Shown: one piece after another, positions 17,949 through 26,517 of the stretch
Position numbering within the stretch: the stretch's first letter is position 1
Layout: each line of letters begins with the position of its first letter
Source: JAFDXJ01 sp039811225
Lineage (GTDB): Bacteria > Bacteroidota > Bacteroidia > Chitinophagales > Chitinophagaceae
DNA: 64,000 bases
Reading direction: 5' to 3'
NCBI GenBank assembly: GCA_039811225.1
Contig: JBDHYG010000001.1
Span: 124,001-188,000 of the forward strand
Position numbers and translations under genes: made by a program
The notes under the pieces: model-generated
Database searches by the model: none
The model's input: the letters and a program-made list of their open reading frames with translations, nothing else
Told to the model about the DNA's origin: nothing

Positions 17949-18107
17949 AGCTTAGTCTGTTAAAAGTTATCACTACTTGTTTCGGAACCACATTTTAATT
18001 GATATACCAAAACTTGGAAATAATATGTAAACCATTATCACATTGTGTCCCCATATTGGGAAAGATTTATTTCCAATTACGCTTTTTGATGTATATTGGA
18101 AAAGCAG

Positions 18108-18143
18108 AAAAAGGGTTAAGTACACTACGACTTAACCCTTTTT
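18108..18143. terminator. Bidirectional hairpin terminator at the element edge
   Basis: A perfect 14-bp stem (AAAAAGGGTTAAGT with its complement) encloses an 8-nt loop, and a T-run follows on the plus strand. It would insulate the element from the chromosomal side. Confidence 0.65.
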
Positions 18144-18146
18144 TTA

Positions 18147-18156
18147 TTAAATTTGC
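18147..18156 (+). other. Candidate attachment-core-like sequence TTAAATTTGC
   Basis: It matches 9 of 10 positions of the CTnDOT core GTANNTTTGC, the known crossover region of that element family. A similar match, TTACATTTGC, is at 18495-18504. No partner repeat is visible because the other element end is outside the window. Confidence 0.3.
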
Positions 18157-18180
18157 AATAATGATTTACAAGGTAATCAG

Positions 18181-18291
18181 ATGAAAGCGAGTGCAGTAAG
18201 CACCATTACTAAATCGTTACCGATAGCACTTTCGGTTCTTGTAAACTACTCTTTATTAGCCACTTTGGGCTATATTAATCTTTTTTATTAA
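18181..18291 (+). CDS. Possible 36-residue hydrophobic small protein
   Basis: An ATG-started frame encodes MKASAVSTITKSLPIALSV and continues through VNYSLLATLGYINLFY. It has one likely membrane segment and a polar, slightly basic N-terminus. It follows the hairpin at the element edge. No family was recognised. It may be a real small membrane protein, a truncated gene remnant of the insertion site, or chance. Confidence 0.3.
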   Translation: MKASAVSTITKSLPIALSVLVNYSLLATLGYINLFY

Positions 18292-18495
18292 AAAAAAATG
18301 AATCACAAAATTTATTTTTTCTATACCATATTCAACTATTCATCGTTTAGATGAAGCCAGCAAACCTACAAGAAATTTGTAAATAGAATTTTGAAATGTT
18401 CAAAATATTTCAAAACGGCTGAAACAGCAGGTGGTTCATATTTTATACTCTTGTATCTGCCGGGAATTTAGTAAAATATTTTACAGATGAACCCT

Positions 18496-18503
18496 TACAT
18501 TTG
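18496..18503 (+). promoter_or_regulatory. Likely -7 element of the ftsX promoter
   Basis: TACATTTG fits TAnnTTTG and lies 32 bp before the ftsX ATG. A canonical TTTG -33 element is not present at the usual 19-bp spacing. Confidence 0.45.
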
Positions 18504-18535
18504 CGGCAGCACAAACCCTAAATTATAGTTTCTTT

Positions 18536-19411
18536 ATGGCTGAAATAGGTAAATCATCTTTACGGCGCAGCAAACCCAGTTATGTGTATAGTATTATCGG
18601 TGTGGCTATAGTCCTGCTGATTATGGGTATTATGGGCTGGTTGTTTCTCAATTTTAATCAATTGGGAAATTCGTTAAAAGAAGATATCCGTATCAGCGCT
18701 TATTTGCGTACTCAAAATAAAGATACCATCGCGCAAATCCAGGCCTATATCAATTCGCAACCTTATGCCAAGAACGTACAATATGTAAATAAAGAAACTG
18801 CCAAACAGATATGGAATAGCGAAAATAATGAAGACTGGACAAAGATCTTAGATTATAATCCCTTACCGGAAAGCATTGATTTTTATGCCCGATCTACTTA
18901 TGTTACCCCGGACAGCCTGAAAAAGATATCAGCCACCATCATGGAAAAGTATGGCAATCAAATTACGGATTTACAATACCCCCAGGTTTTGGTGAGCAAT
19001 TTATCCGACCGAGCTTCTAAAATCGGTTTAATATTCATTGTGGTATCTATCCTGCTTTGCATTATTGTCATTGTGAGTATAGACAATACTATCCGGCTGG
19101 CAATGTTTAGCAACCGTTTTTTAATAAAAACTATGCAAATGGTGGGTGCGACGCGGAATTTCATCGCAAAACCCATGGATATACGCGCGGTCATTTATGG
19201 ATTAATCAGCGCATTGATAGCCATCGCCTTACTTTTCGGCCTGATCCAGTGGGCAGAAAGCCAGTTTGTACAGTTAAAAGCTATTCGCAATACGGAGCAA
19301 ACACTGATTCTATTCGGCGGTATGATATTTTTAGGTGTTGCTATCAGCCTATACAGTACACATAGAAGTGTTATTAAATATTTAAAGATGAAATTAGATG
19401 ACCTCTATTAG
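18536..19411 (+). CDS. ftsX: Cell division protein FtsX (ABC-type permease)
   Basis: This 291-residue protein has the FtsX layout: a short cytoplasmic N-terminus, a first membrane helix (residues 18-38), an extracytoplasmic domain to about 165, then three helices around 166-188, 220-242 and 258-278. The VGATRNFI stretch near 204-211 is the family's conserved cytoplasmic loop. FtsX with FtsE couples the divisome to peptidoglycan hydrolases; ftsE is not next to it here, as is common in Bacteroidota. It heads an ftsX-DUF3098-uppP run, the first recognisable chromosomal genes beside the element. Confidence 0.92.
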   Translation: MAEIGKSSLRRSKPSYVYSIIGVAIVLLIMGIMGWLFLNFNQLGNSLKEDIRISAYLRTQNKDTIAQIQAYINSQPYAKNVQYVNKETAKQIWNSENNEDWTKILDYNPLPESIDFYARSTYVTPDSLKKISATIMEKYGNQITDLQYPQVLVSNLSDRASKIGLIFIVVSILLCIIVIVSIDNTIRLAMFSNRFLIKTMQMVGATRNFIAKPMDIRAVIYGLISALIAIALLFGLIQWAESQFVQLKAIRNTEQTLILFGGMIFLGVAISLYSTHRSVIKYLKMKLDDLY

Positions 19412-19458
19412 TATCTTTGTGTACTTTCACAGCCGAATTTCTTAAAATATATTTACGC

Positions 19459-19746
19459 ATGTCTGTCAAACAAACGAATACACAAGCAAAGGCACCAGCC
19501 ACAACTGAAACAAAGCTGGAACCTTTATTTGCCAAACAAAATTATACCTGGATGATTATCGGTGGCGTGATTATTGTCCTCGGCATGTTGCTGATGGCCG
19601 GTGGTAAGAACCAGGATCCGAATACCTTTGATACAAATGTGGTATATAGTACCACGCGGATCACTATAGCCCCGATCTTATTTGTTGCCGGTTTGCTCAT
19701 CGAGATTTATGCCATTTTCAAAAAAACCCCGGCCGAAAAAGCCTGA
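19459..19746 (+). CDS. DUF3098 family membrane protein
   Basis: This 95-residue protein has two membrane helices (NYTWMIIGGVIIVLGMLLMA and ITIAPILFVAGLLIEIYAIF) joined by a short loop containing GGKNQDPNTFD, the family's conserved block. I chose the ATG at 19459 (MSVKQTNTQ); an upstream in-frame ATG at 19417 gives an atypical leader and lies only 6 bp from ftsX. The role is unknown. It is typically encoded between ftsX and uppP in Bacteroidota, suggesting an envelope function. Confidence 0.88.
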   Translation: MSVKQTNTQAKAPATTETKLEPLFAKQNYTWMIIGGVIIVLGMLLMAGGKNQDPNTFDTNVVYSTTRITIAPILFVAGLLIEIYAIFKKTPAEKA

Positions 19747-19776
19747 TTCAACAAACCCTGAACATTTATTTTTTTT

Positions 19777-20577
19777 ATGACAACGAGCCAGTCTATTGTA
19801 TTGTCCATCATTGAAGGTATTACGGAGTTTTTGCCTGTTTCTTCCACCGGCCACATGGTTTTAGCCAGTTCGGTAATGGGCATTGAAAAAGAAGATTTCA
19901 CCAAACTGTTTGAAGTAGCTATTCAACTCGGCGCTATTTTATCTGTCGTTGTATTGTATTGGAAAAAATTCTTTGATTTTAAACATTGGCAGTTTTATGT
20001 AAAACTTATTGTCGCCGTGATTCCTGCTTTGATTCTTGGTTTTTTATTTGCCGATGAAATTGATGAACTGCTTGGGAGCCCCCTGGTTGTAGCCCTGAGC
20101 CTAATCCTGGGTGGTATTTTCTTTTTGTTTATTGATAAAATATTTTTTCACCATCATGATAAAGATGATGTCAGTGAAGTACGCTACCCCAATGCTTTCA
20201 TTATTGGTATTTTTCAATGCATTGCGATGATACCGGGTGTGAGCCGAAGCGCCGCCACCATCATTGGTGGTTTACAGCAAAAATTTTCAAGGAAACTGGC
20301 CGCAGAATTTTCTTTCTTTCTGGCTGTGCCTACCATGGCTGCCGCTACAGGATATAAACTTTTAAAGACCTATACGGATCAACCACAAATCCTGCAGGAC
20401 CCGGCAAATATTACGCTCCTGGTAATTGGGAATATTATTGCATTCGTAGTGGCCATGCTGGCAATAAAATTCTTTATCTCCTTTATTCAAAAATACGGCC
20501 TGAAATATTTTGGCTGGTACCGGATTTTTATTGGCCTGGTATTTCTTATGCTGATTCAAATGAAACAGATCCGATAA
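19777..20577 (+). CDS. uppP: Undecaprenyl-diphosphate phosphatase
   Basis: This 266-residue integral membrane protein has both catalytic signatures of the BacA/UppP family: EGITEFLPVSSTGHM at residues 13-27 and PGVSRSAATI near 154-163. It dephosphorylates undecaprenyl pyrophosphate, recycling the lipid carrier used for peptidoglycan and surface polysaccharides. It follows DUF3098 by 30 bp in a likely operon with ftsX. The length is normal for the family. Confidence 0.96.
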   Translation: MTTSQSIVLSIIEGITEFLPVSSTGHMVLASSVMGIEKEDFTKLFEVAIQLGAILSVVVLYWKKFFDFKHWQFYVKLIVAVIPALILGFLFADEIDELLGSPLVVALSLILGGIFFLFIDKIFFHHHDKDDVSEVRYPNAFIIGIFQCIAMIPGVSRSAATIIGGLQQKFSRKLAAEFSFFLAVPTMAAATGYKLLKTYTDQPQILQDPANITLLVIGNIIAFVVAMLAIKFFISFIQKYGLKYFGWYRIFIGLVFLMLIQMKQIR

Positions 20578-20605
20578 AAAATTTCAACAGTTTTTTTCCT
20601 ACACA

Positions 20606-21490
20606 TTAGCGTTCACCATGCATCCGGCTTTCTTTTACGATACGCCGCATTTGTAAGTATACAGCCATAAGGATTAAAAGGAAACCCAGATAGAAATAAG
20701 GACTGAGTAATTCATTTTCTTTAAAAATAAAAAATGCCAGTAAAATCCCATATACCGGCTCGAGTGTAAGAGTAAGGTTCATGGTAAATGCACTCACTTT
20801 TTTTAGCGCACTGATGTATAATATAAAAGTGAGGATTGTGCAGCCCCAGCTTAAAATAATGAGCCAAAGCCAATCCAGCCCTACCGGTAAAATAGTTTTT
20901 GTAGGAAAAAGGCTATGATAAGCAGGCATCAATAAACTCAGGCCGATAAAACCTCCGGTAAGCTGATATAATGTAATCGTTTCAGGAAAATAATGCCCCA
21001 CAATTTTCTTATTCAGAACCGATACAATAACCGTAAAAAGAGTGGCAAATAAACCAATATAAATCCCCACCGAGAAATGGAGGTTAGAAAAATAAATGAT
21101 CCCGATACCGATAAGCGCAAAAACACCAAGCAGCAATTCAAAGGAATTGATTCGCCTGCGGAAAAACAAAGGTTCAATGATGGCGCTGAATAAACCGGTT
21201 GTGGAAAGGCAGGTCAACGCAATGGATACATTGGCATATTTAATACTGCCATAAAAACATAACCAGTGCAAGGAAAGTAAAAAACCAATGGCGCCGATTT
21301 TTATAAAATCACGCAATTTTATTTTCTGGATTTTTCCTGTAAAAAAGAAAAATAACCAAAGCGTAAAGGCTGTGATGCTCAGGCGCCACCATACCAGCCA
21401 GCCTTCATTTAAAGAGATGAGCCTTCCTAATACACCAGTAAACCCCCATAAAAAAACGGCTACATGCAACCGGATAAGTGCTGGCCTCAT
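20606..21490 (-). CDS. EamA/DMT-superfamily transporter
   Basis: This 294-residue protein is built almost wholly of about ten hydrophobic helices in two repeats. The motif block HWLCFYGSIKYANVSIALTC lies in the first repeat and LTLEPVYGILLAFFIFKE in the second, both typical of EamA permeases. The substrate cannot be predicted; drug/metabolite export is the family's general role. It is convergent with uppP and followed on the same strand by the glycosyltransferase, with an unusual close spacing of 45 bp. Confidence 0.85.
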   Translation of the reverse strand: MRPALIRLHVAVFLWGFTGVLGRLISLNEGWLVWWRLSITAFTLWLFFFFTGKIQKIKLRDFIKIGAIGFLLSLHWLCFYGSIKYANVSIALTCLSTTGLFSAIIEPLFFRRRINSFELLLGVFALIGIGIIYFSNLHFSVGIYIGLFATLFTVIVSVLNKKIVGHYFPETITLYQLTGGFIGLSLLMPAYHSLFPTKTILPVGLDWLWLIILSWGCTILTFILYISALKKVSAFTMNLTLTLEPVYGILLAFFIFKENELLSPYFYLGFLLILMAVYLQMRRIVKESRMHGER

Positions 21491-21535
21491 ACAACAAAGA
21501 AAACAAATATTATCCGGGCTAAAGGAAGGAAAATT

Positions 21536-22324
21536 TTATTCCGGTTCTTTTTCGGTTTGCAGGTTGATAGTTTCCTGCTCCCGAGTATTCAGGGTATTTT
21601 TTTTATAAGAAGAAAACCAGCTATGCCATTCTATTTTAAGAACACCCAGTACACCTTCTTTCAAAATATTTTTACTCATCTTGCTGGTACCTTTCTTCCT
21701 GTCCCTGAACACGATGGGTACTTCCTGGATTTTGAAACCTAATTTCCAGGCGGCAAATTTCATTTCAATCTGGAAAGCATAACCAATAAACCGGATGGCA
21801 TTTAGATTTATCGATTCTAATACTTTTGCACGGTAACAAATAAAGCCGGCAGTAGGATCATGAATGGGCATGCCGGTTAGAATACGTGTATATAATGCCC
21901 CGCCTTTTGAATAGATATGGCGATCTGTTGGCCAGTTCTCGATTTTCCCACCCGGTACATACCGGCTGCCAATGGCTACATCAGCACCCTTGTTTTTACA
22001 GGTATCATATAATCTTTCCAGGTCAGCCGGGTCGTGCGAAAAGTCGGCATCCATTTCAAAGATGTATTGGTATTTTCTTTCCAAAGCCCAGCGAAAGCCG
22101 GCGATATAAGCAGTTCCAAGGCCCTGCTTTCCCGGCCGTACCAGGATAAATAATTGATCCGGATAAGTAGTAAACAATGATTTCACGATATCAGCCGTAT
22201 GATCCGGGGAATTATCATCCACAACCAATACATGATAACCTTGCTGAAGATCGAAGATGGCCTTCAGCATATCAACGATATTATCTTTTTCGTTGTAGGT
22301 AGGTATGACTACTAATTTCTCCAA
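21536..22324 (-). CDS. Polyprenol monophosphomannose synthase-like GT2 glycosyltransferase
   Basis: This 262-residue GT2 protein opens with VVIPTYNEKDNI and has the nucleotide-binding VVDDNS and the metal-binding MDADFSHDP, then the RFIGYAFQIEMKFAAWKLGF acceptor block typical of dolichol-phosphate mannose synthases. No C-terminal membrane anchor is seen, as in the soluble DPM1 class. The expected reaction is transfer of mannose (or another hexose) from its nucleotide to polyprenyl phosphate at the inner membrane. The sugar is inferred from the family. Confidence 0.88.
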   Translation of the reverse strand: MEKLVVIPTYNEKDNIVDMLKAIFDLQQGYHVLVVDDNSPDHTADIVKSLFTTYPDQLFILVRPGKQGLGTAYIAGFRWALERKYQYIFEMDADFSHDPADLERLYDTCKNKGADVAIGSRYVPGGKIENWPTDRHIYSKGGALYTRILTGMPIHDPTAGFICYRAKVLESINLNAIRFIGYAFQIEMKFAAWKLGFKIQEVPIVFRDRKKGTSKMSKNILKEGVLGVLKIEWHSWFSSYKKNTLNTREQETINLQTEKEPE

Positions 22325-22412
22325 GCCATATTGGATTTTGGTAAAATCGAAAATACTATTTCAAATCCGTAAAATCCTTACCGTTCCTACTAAAGTGATT
22401 TGAATACTTCAA

Positions 22413-23183
22413 TTATATTTTTTTTAACAAGGTACGGTTGAGTATTTCTGTAAGCTTTTGTTTTGTATTTAAAGCAAAGTCCCCTTTCATCATCCAGTCA
22501 TAATATTGTGGTTCCTGCTTCAGGACTTGTTCAACGGGTTTTCCTTTATGTTTTCCAAAATTAAAGGTTTCTACACCATCTACCAGAATAAAACGCCGGG
22601 CCAGGTCCACCATTTCATCATCACCGCAGATTCTCAGGATGGAATCTACAGTATTGCCCAATTCATCATAGCGATCTACCTGTGCCTGTAAAACTTCCCA
22701 GGTTGCTTTTACATCGGCTACTGCACTATGTGCATCTTCCAGTTTTTTATTACAATAAAATTTGTAAGCTGCTGATAAAGTACGCTGTTCCATCTGGTGA
22801 AAGATCCGTTGCACATCAATCAATTTGCGGCCTTCCATTGAAAATTGAAGCCCGGCGCGCAGAAATTCTTCTATGAGTAATGGAATATCAAACCGGTTGC
22901 TGTTGTATCCGCCCAGGTCACAGCCATCCAGGAATTGTTTTAATTCGTTAGCTACCTGTTTAAATGTCGGCTCATTTTTTACCATCTCATCCGTAATGCC
23001 ATGCACCTGTGTGCTGGCTGCTGGTATAGGAATTTGTGGATTGACCAGCTTACGTTTTTCCTGGCAGCTGCCATCTGTTGCAATTTTTAATATAGCAATT
23101 TCAATTATTCTGTCTGAACTGATATTAATACCAGTTGTTTCCAGGTCTATAAACGCTATGGGTCGTTGTAATTGCAATTTCAT
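22413..23183 (-). CDS. DEDDh 3'-5' exonuclease with ExoX-like C-terminal domain
   Basis: This 256-residue protein carries the exonuclease motifs FIDLETTG (Exo I, near residue 11), YNSNRFDIPLL (Exo II) and AHSAVADVKAT (Exo III, DEDDh). The C-terminal part, FNFGKHKGKPVEQV and YYDWMMKGDFALNTKQKL, resembles the ExoX-type C-terminal domain. It may act as a proofreading subunit-like or repair exonuclease; it lacks the polymerase context needed to call it dnaQ. It stands alone, 88 bp from the glycosyltransferase. Confidence 0.88.
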   Translation of the reverse strand: MKLQLQRPIAFIDLETTGINISSDRIIEIAILKIATDGSCQEKRKLVNPQIPIPAASTQVHGITDEMVKNEPTFKQVANELKQFLDGCDLGGYNSNRFDIPLLIEEFLRAGLQFSMEGRKLIDVQRIFHQMEQRTLSAAYKFYCNKKLEDAHSAVADVKATWEVLQAQVDRYDELGNTVDSILRICGDDEMVDLARRFILVDGVETFNFGKHKGKPVEQVLKQEPQYYDWMMKGDFALNTKQKLTEILNRTLLKKI

Positions 23184-23384
23184 ACTTGTATGTTTATATA
23201 AGGCCAGTCAAACAAAGATGCATGTATTCATAGAAACGGACAAGTCCAAAACATTTTTTTATCAACTATTTAATGTCGGCTCTTACAATTTGAATGGACA
23301 AACTGAAAAAAAATCCGGTTAAATAAAATACAATACCTTATTTTACGTACTTTTAAAACGCGAAACCTAATCAAATTACACAAA

Positions 23385-23507
23385 ATGAGAAAAGTATTCC
23401 TGGTCATTTTACTGGCTTGTGTGGTATCCGTTCTTTTTTCTTCCTGTACGGAATATAGAAAGTCAACAACCTGCCCATCCCATGACCCCAATTTTTTCAG
23501 GAGATAA
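23385..23507 (+). CDS. Small predicted lipoprotein (40 residues)
   Basis: The frame encodes a basic N-terminus (MRKV), a hydrophobic core (FLVILLACVVSV) and a lipobox ending LFSSC at Cys21, followed by a short mature peptide with CPSHDPNFF. The ATG is well spaced and the stop comes 2 bp before the ytxJ ATG, so the two are probably co-transcribed. Tiny lipoproteins ending in a Cys-Pro-x-His-type tail are frequent in this group. The function is unknown. Confidence 0.65.
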   Translation: MRKVFLVILLACVVSVLFSSCTEYRKSTTCPSHDPNFFRR

Positions 23508-23509
23508 GT

Positions 23510-23857
23510 ATGCAATATTTTACGGAATTACTGAACAAAGAAATGCTGGATAGCCTGAAAAAAAATTCAAGGCAAAAACCACAGGTGATTTTTAAACACA
23601 GTACACGCTGTATCGTAAGTAACATGACTATGCATCGAATAGATCAAAAAGAAATTGAATCGGTGGACGCTGATTTTTATTTTCTGAATATTATCCGGCA
23701 CCGTGACCTTTCGGCTCAAATTCAACAGGATTTTGATGTATGGCATGAGTCACCACAAGTGCTCGTAATTAAAGATGAAAAATGTATTTATACCAATAGC
23801 CATAGCGGGATACGGCTGGAGGAGCTTTTAGAGGTTTTGCAAGAACAACCCATTTAA
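23510..23857 (+). CDS. ytxJ: Bacillithiol-system redox protein YtxJ
   Basis: This 115-residue thioredoxin-fold protein has the signature FKHSTRCIVSNMTMHR, with the active-site cysteine near residue 32 in a TRCxxS motif, then YFLNIIRHRDLS and the cis-Pro region ESPQVLVIKDE. YtxJ is thought to act as a monothiol bacilliredoxin-type protein removing bacillithiol from proteins. Its presence suggests that this organism uses bacillithiol. It is encoded between a tiny lipoprotein and an NAD(P)-binding protein. Confidence 0.88.
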   Translation: MQYFTELLNKEMLDSLKKNSRQKPQVIFKHSTRCIVSNMTMHRIDQKEIESVDADFYFLNIIRHRDLSAQIQQDFDVWHESPQVLVIKDEKCIYTNSHSGIRLEELLEVLQEQPI

Positions 23858-23867
23858 AACAAGAAAA

Positions 23868-24503
23868 ATGATTATAACAATATTCGGCGCTACCGGTATG
23901 GTTGGCAAACGACTGGTTCGTGTTGCATTGGCAAATGGCCATCATGTACGGGCATTTGGCCGGAATGTGCAAAAACTCATTGATGCGGATTTGCATAATG
24001 ATCAGCTCGATGCCATACACGGTTATGTCTTTGATGCCCGGGAAGTACAGGAAGCTATTCAGGGTGCGGATGCCGTTATTTCTGTACTGGGTGGCAGTTT
24101 TGACGGACTGGATAAAACAAGAAGTCTCGGTATCAAAATCATTATCGAACAAATGCAACAAACTGGTGTTTCCCGAATTGTAGCCCAGGGGAACCTGGCT
24201 GTATTGGATGATGGAAAAGGAAATTATTTTGTAGATGCTGCCGATTTCCCTCCTGAATATTTACCTGTGGGCAGGGAACATTTACAGGCTTATTTATTCC
24301 TGAAAGCTTCACAACTTGACTGGACCTATGTTTGCGCACCGGATATTCATGACCAGGATGCTACCGGGCAATATCTCACCAATGCCGAATTACCGGCAAA
24401 AGCGGGAAAGCAATCCATTACGGCGGGTGACCTTGCAGATTTTATGTTACAAGAATGCCTGGATCAGAAATATATGCATCAACGGGTAGGCATTTCCAAT
24501 TAG
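23868..24503 (+). CDS. NAD(P)-binding atypical SDR (NmrA/SDR_a5-like)
   Basis: This 211-residue protein starts with the Rossmann motif IFGATGMVGKRLV (residues 4-16) and has VISVLGGS and the VAQGNLAVLDD block of NAD(P)H-binding atypical short-chain dehydrogenases related to biliverdin reductase B. The classical YxxxK catalytic pair is not obvious, as in this subgroup. The substrate is unknown. It lies 10 bp after ytxJ, suggesting a shared redox role, and ends 1 bp from the convergent kinase gene. Confidence 0.82.
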   Translation: MIITIFGATGMVGKRLVRVALANGHHVRAFGRNVQKLIDADLHNDQLDAIHGYVFDAREVQEAIQGADAVISVLGGSFDGLDKTRSLGIKIIIEQMQQTGVSRIVAQGNLAVLDDGKGNYFVDAADFPPEYLPVGREHLQAYLFLKASQLDWTYVCAPDIHDQDATGQYLTNAELPAKAGKQSITAGDLADFMLQECLDQKYMHQRVGISN

Positions 24504-24504
24504 C

Positions 24505-25140
24505 TTAGAATAAGCCATAGAGCATACTATCAATTTTGCGGATTACCTCCCCAAAATCTTCCGAGTTTTCTGCAAAATTTACTTTTTCTACATCAATGAT
24601 CAGCAAATCACCACCTTTATAACTATTGATCCATTTGGTGTACAGTGTATTCAGTTTTTTCAGGTAATCCAGCCGGATATTTTCTTCATATTCCCTTCCT
24701 CTTTTTTGTATCTGCCCGACTAATGCCGGTACAGATGCTTTTAAATAAATCAGGAGATCCGGGGGCTTGACCATGGACTCGAGTGTTTTGAAAAAATTAA
24801 AATAGTTATCAAAATCGCGTTTGCTCATCAGGCCCATCTCATGCAGGTTGGGTGCAAAAATATGTGCATCTTCATAAATAGTCCTGTCCTGTATGACAGT
24901 TTCGGTGCCATGTTGAATTTCCAATAAACGATTTAAACGGGTATTCAAAAAGTAAACCTGGAGATTAAAACTCCAGCGGGGCATATCTTCATAAAAGTCC
25001 TGTAAATAAGGATTATTTTCTGTGTCTTCAAATTGTGGGATCCATTTATAATGTTTACTCAACAATTCAGCAAGGGTCGTTTTACCAGCGCCGATATTCC
25101 CGGCAATTGCAATATGCTTCGGTTTTTTTAATTCAGCCAT
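24505..25140 (-). CDS. Deoxynucleoside kinase
   Basis: This 211-residue kinase has the P-loop GNIGAGKT (residues 14-21), the SFNLQVYFLNTRL helix, the catalytic QDRTIYEDAHIFA motif and the lid GREYEENIRLDYL. These mark the deoxyadenosine/deoxyguanosine/deoxycytidine kinase family, which phosphorylates deoxynucleosides in salvage. The preferred base is not readable from sequence. The gene stands alone with 155 bp to trpS. Confidence 0.9.
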   Translation of the reverse strand: MAELKKPKHIAIAGNIGAGKTTLAELLSKHYKWIPQFEDTENNPYLQDFYEDMPRWSFNLQVYFLNTRLNRLLEIQHGTETVIQDRTIYEDAHIFAPNLHEMGLMSKRDFDNYFNFFKTLESMVKPPDLLIYLKASVPALVGQIQKRGREYEENIRLDYLKKLNTLYTKWINSYKGGDLLIIDVEKVNFAENSEDFGEVIRKIDSMLYGLF

Positions 25141-25295
25141 GTCCTCAAAATTGATTATTTATTTATATAAAATAAAATTTTTCCTCCGCAACAAGATAAG
25201 CCGTTTTGCGGAGACAGAGAAAATCAATGCTTGTTTTATCAAAAGATGAAAAATAAAATGCCGCTTATCAAAGATGACGATGGTTACTTTATGCA

Positions 25296-26297
25296 TTACG
25301 AAAAGTAATTCAATCCCATCAATTCTCGTATATCATGGATAGTCTTAGCTGCATTTTCGCGGGATTTTTGAGCACCAGCTTTCATAATCCTGGCCAGGTA
25401 ATCCCGGTCATTTTTCAGTTCTTCCGCTCTGGAACGTATAGGTTGAATAAAGGCTATCATATCTTCAGCCAGTTGTTTTTTCAAATCGCCATAACGGATT
25501 TGGCAATGCTGAAAATCATGTTCAAATTTATGGCACACATCTGGTGAAGAAACTAAATTCAACAGGGTAAAAAGATTTTCTATATAATCGGGTTTTACTG
25601 AAAAACTTTCTGTTGGGCCACTATCTGTCTTCGCCTTCATGATTTTCTTCCGTACCTGGTCATCAGTATCTGATAAATAAATGGTGGCCATTTGGTTTTC
25701 ACTTTTGCTCATCTTTCCATTCCCATCAAGACTCATGATCTTCAATAAGTTTTCTCCATAATTAAAAGCCTGTGGCATAGGAAAGTAATTACCATATCTG
25801 AAATTAAACCGCTCGGCAAAATTCCTGGCCATTTCAAGATGCTGCTCCTGGTCTTTTCCCACGGGAACCTTTTTGGCCCGGTGAATAAGGATATCAGCGC
25901 TCATTAGTACGGGGTAAGTCAGCAGGCCGGCATTTATGTTATCGGGCTGGTTGCGTGCTTTTTCCTTAAATGTCGTGGTCTTTTCCAATTCACCTTTATA
26001 AGCCACCATAGAAAGGTATAAATACAATTCCGCAATTTCAGGGATACTGCTTTGCAGGTAAATAGTCGCTTTTTCCGGATCCAGGCCTGCTGCGATATTC
26101 TCTGCTATTGCCTGCCGCACTTGTTCATTCAATGTACTTGTATCGGGATGTGTAGTAAGGCTATGCCAGTCCGCAATGAAAAAATAGCAATCAAATTGAT
26201 CCTGCATTTTTACATAATTCTGCATAGCTCCAAAATAATTGCCCAGGTGCAGATCGCCTGTAGGCCGGATACCACTTACAACAATTTCTTTTTCCAT
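25296..26297 (-). CDS. trpS: Tryptophan-tRNA ligase
   Basis: This 333-residue class I synthetase has the HIGH-type motif TGDLHLGNYFGAM near the N-terminus and KMSKS in DGNGKMSKSENQ near residue 203. The start at 26297 (MEKEIVVSG) gives a family-typical N-terminus; an upstream ATG at 26360 would add 21 non-conserved residues. The length agrees with bacterial TrpS. It is a single-copy housekeeping gene and supports a chromosomal setting. Confidence 0.96.
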   Translation of the reverse strand: MEKEIVVSGIRPTGDLHLGNYFGAMQNYVKMQDQFDCYFFIADWHSLTTHPDTSTLNEQVRQAIAENIAAGLDPEKATIYLQSSIPEIAELYLYLSMVAYKGELEKTTTFKEKARNQPDNINAGLLTYPVLMSADILIHRAKKVPVGKDQEQHLEMARNFAERFNFRYGNYFPMPQAFNYGENLLKIMSLDGNGKMSKSENQMATIYLSDTDDQVRKKIMKAKTDSGPTESFSVKPDYIENLFTLLNLVSSPDVCHKFEHDFQHCQIRYGDLKKQLAEDMIAFIQPIRSRAEELKNDRDYLARIMKAGAQKSRENAAKTIHDIRELMGLNYFS

Positions 26298-26517
26298 AAG
26301 CCGCGAAGATAACCCCCTTGTAGAAAACCTGCTACATTTCCAGGCAAAAACTATTTCCAAATCTCATATTCCCTCCCGGAAATTCAACAGAAAGGAAACC
26401 TGGCAAAAGCCATACATTTTTCCACCAAAAATTTTTTCTATAAAAATTCAGGTGGCACAACACAAAACTTCTTTAAATTGAGCGTGCAGAAAAAGTTTTA
26501 TCCACCATGCATCTTTC

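Larger units (their letters stand above)
1..18156. mobile_element. One arm of a Bacteroidota integrative conjugative element (CTnDOT-like regulatory and excision module with metal-resistance cargo)
   Basis: The region joins two RteC-family genes, two small HTH proteins, a DUF3945 protein, a topoisomerase III, a DUF1896 protein and a giant methylase/helicase, a set known from Bacteroidota conjugative transposons. Copper and arsenic resistance genes are the cargo. Core chromosomal genes begin at ftsX (18536). No integrase, relaxase or transfer gene is seen, so only part of the element is in the window and its other end lies to the left. The right limit is inferred to fall between the rteC start (17948) and ftsX. 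I placed it at a TTTGC-containing sequence near 18147-18156, but the exact junction is not proven. Confidence 0.7.
17949..18535. other. Intergenic region containing the element/chromosome junction
   Basis: This 587-bp AT-rich gap separates rteC from ftsX. It holds a strong hairpin (18108-18143), a sequence resembling the CTnDOT core site (18147-18156), a 36-codon ORF (18181-18291) and the likely ftsX promoter near 18496. No tRNA or other RNA gene is recognisable. Confidence 0.6.

Noticed and set aside
23270..23515. 81-codon minus-strand frame near ytxJ
   Set aside because: It overlaps the small lipoprotein on the other strand and has no protein-like features.
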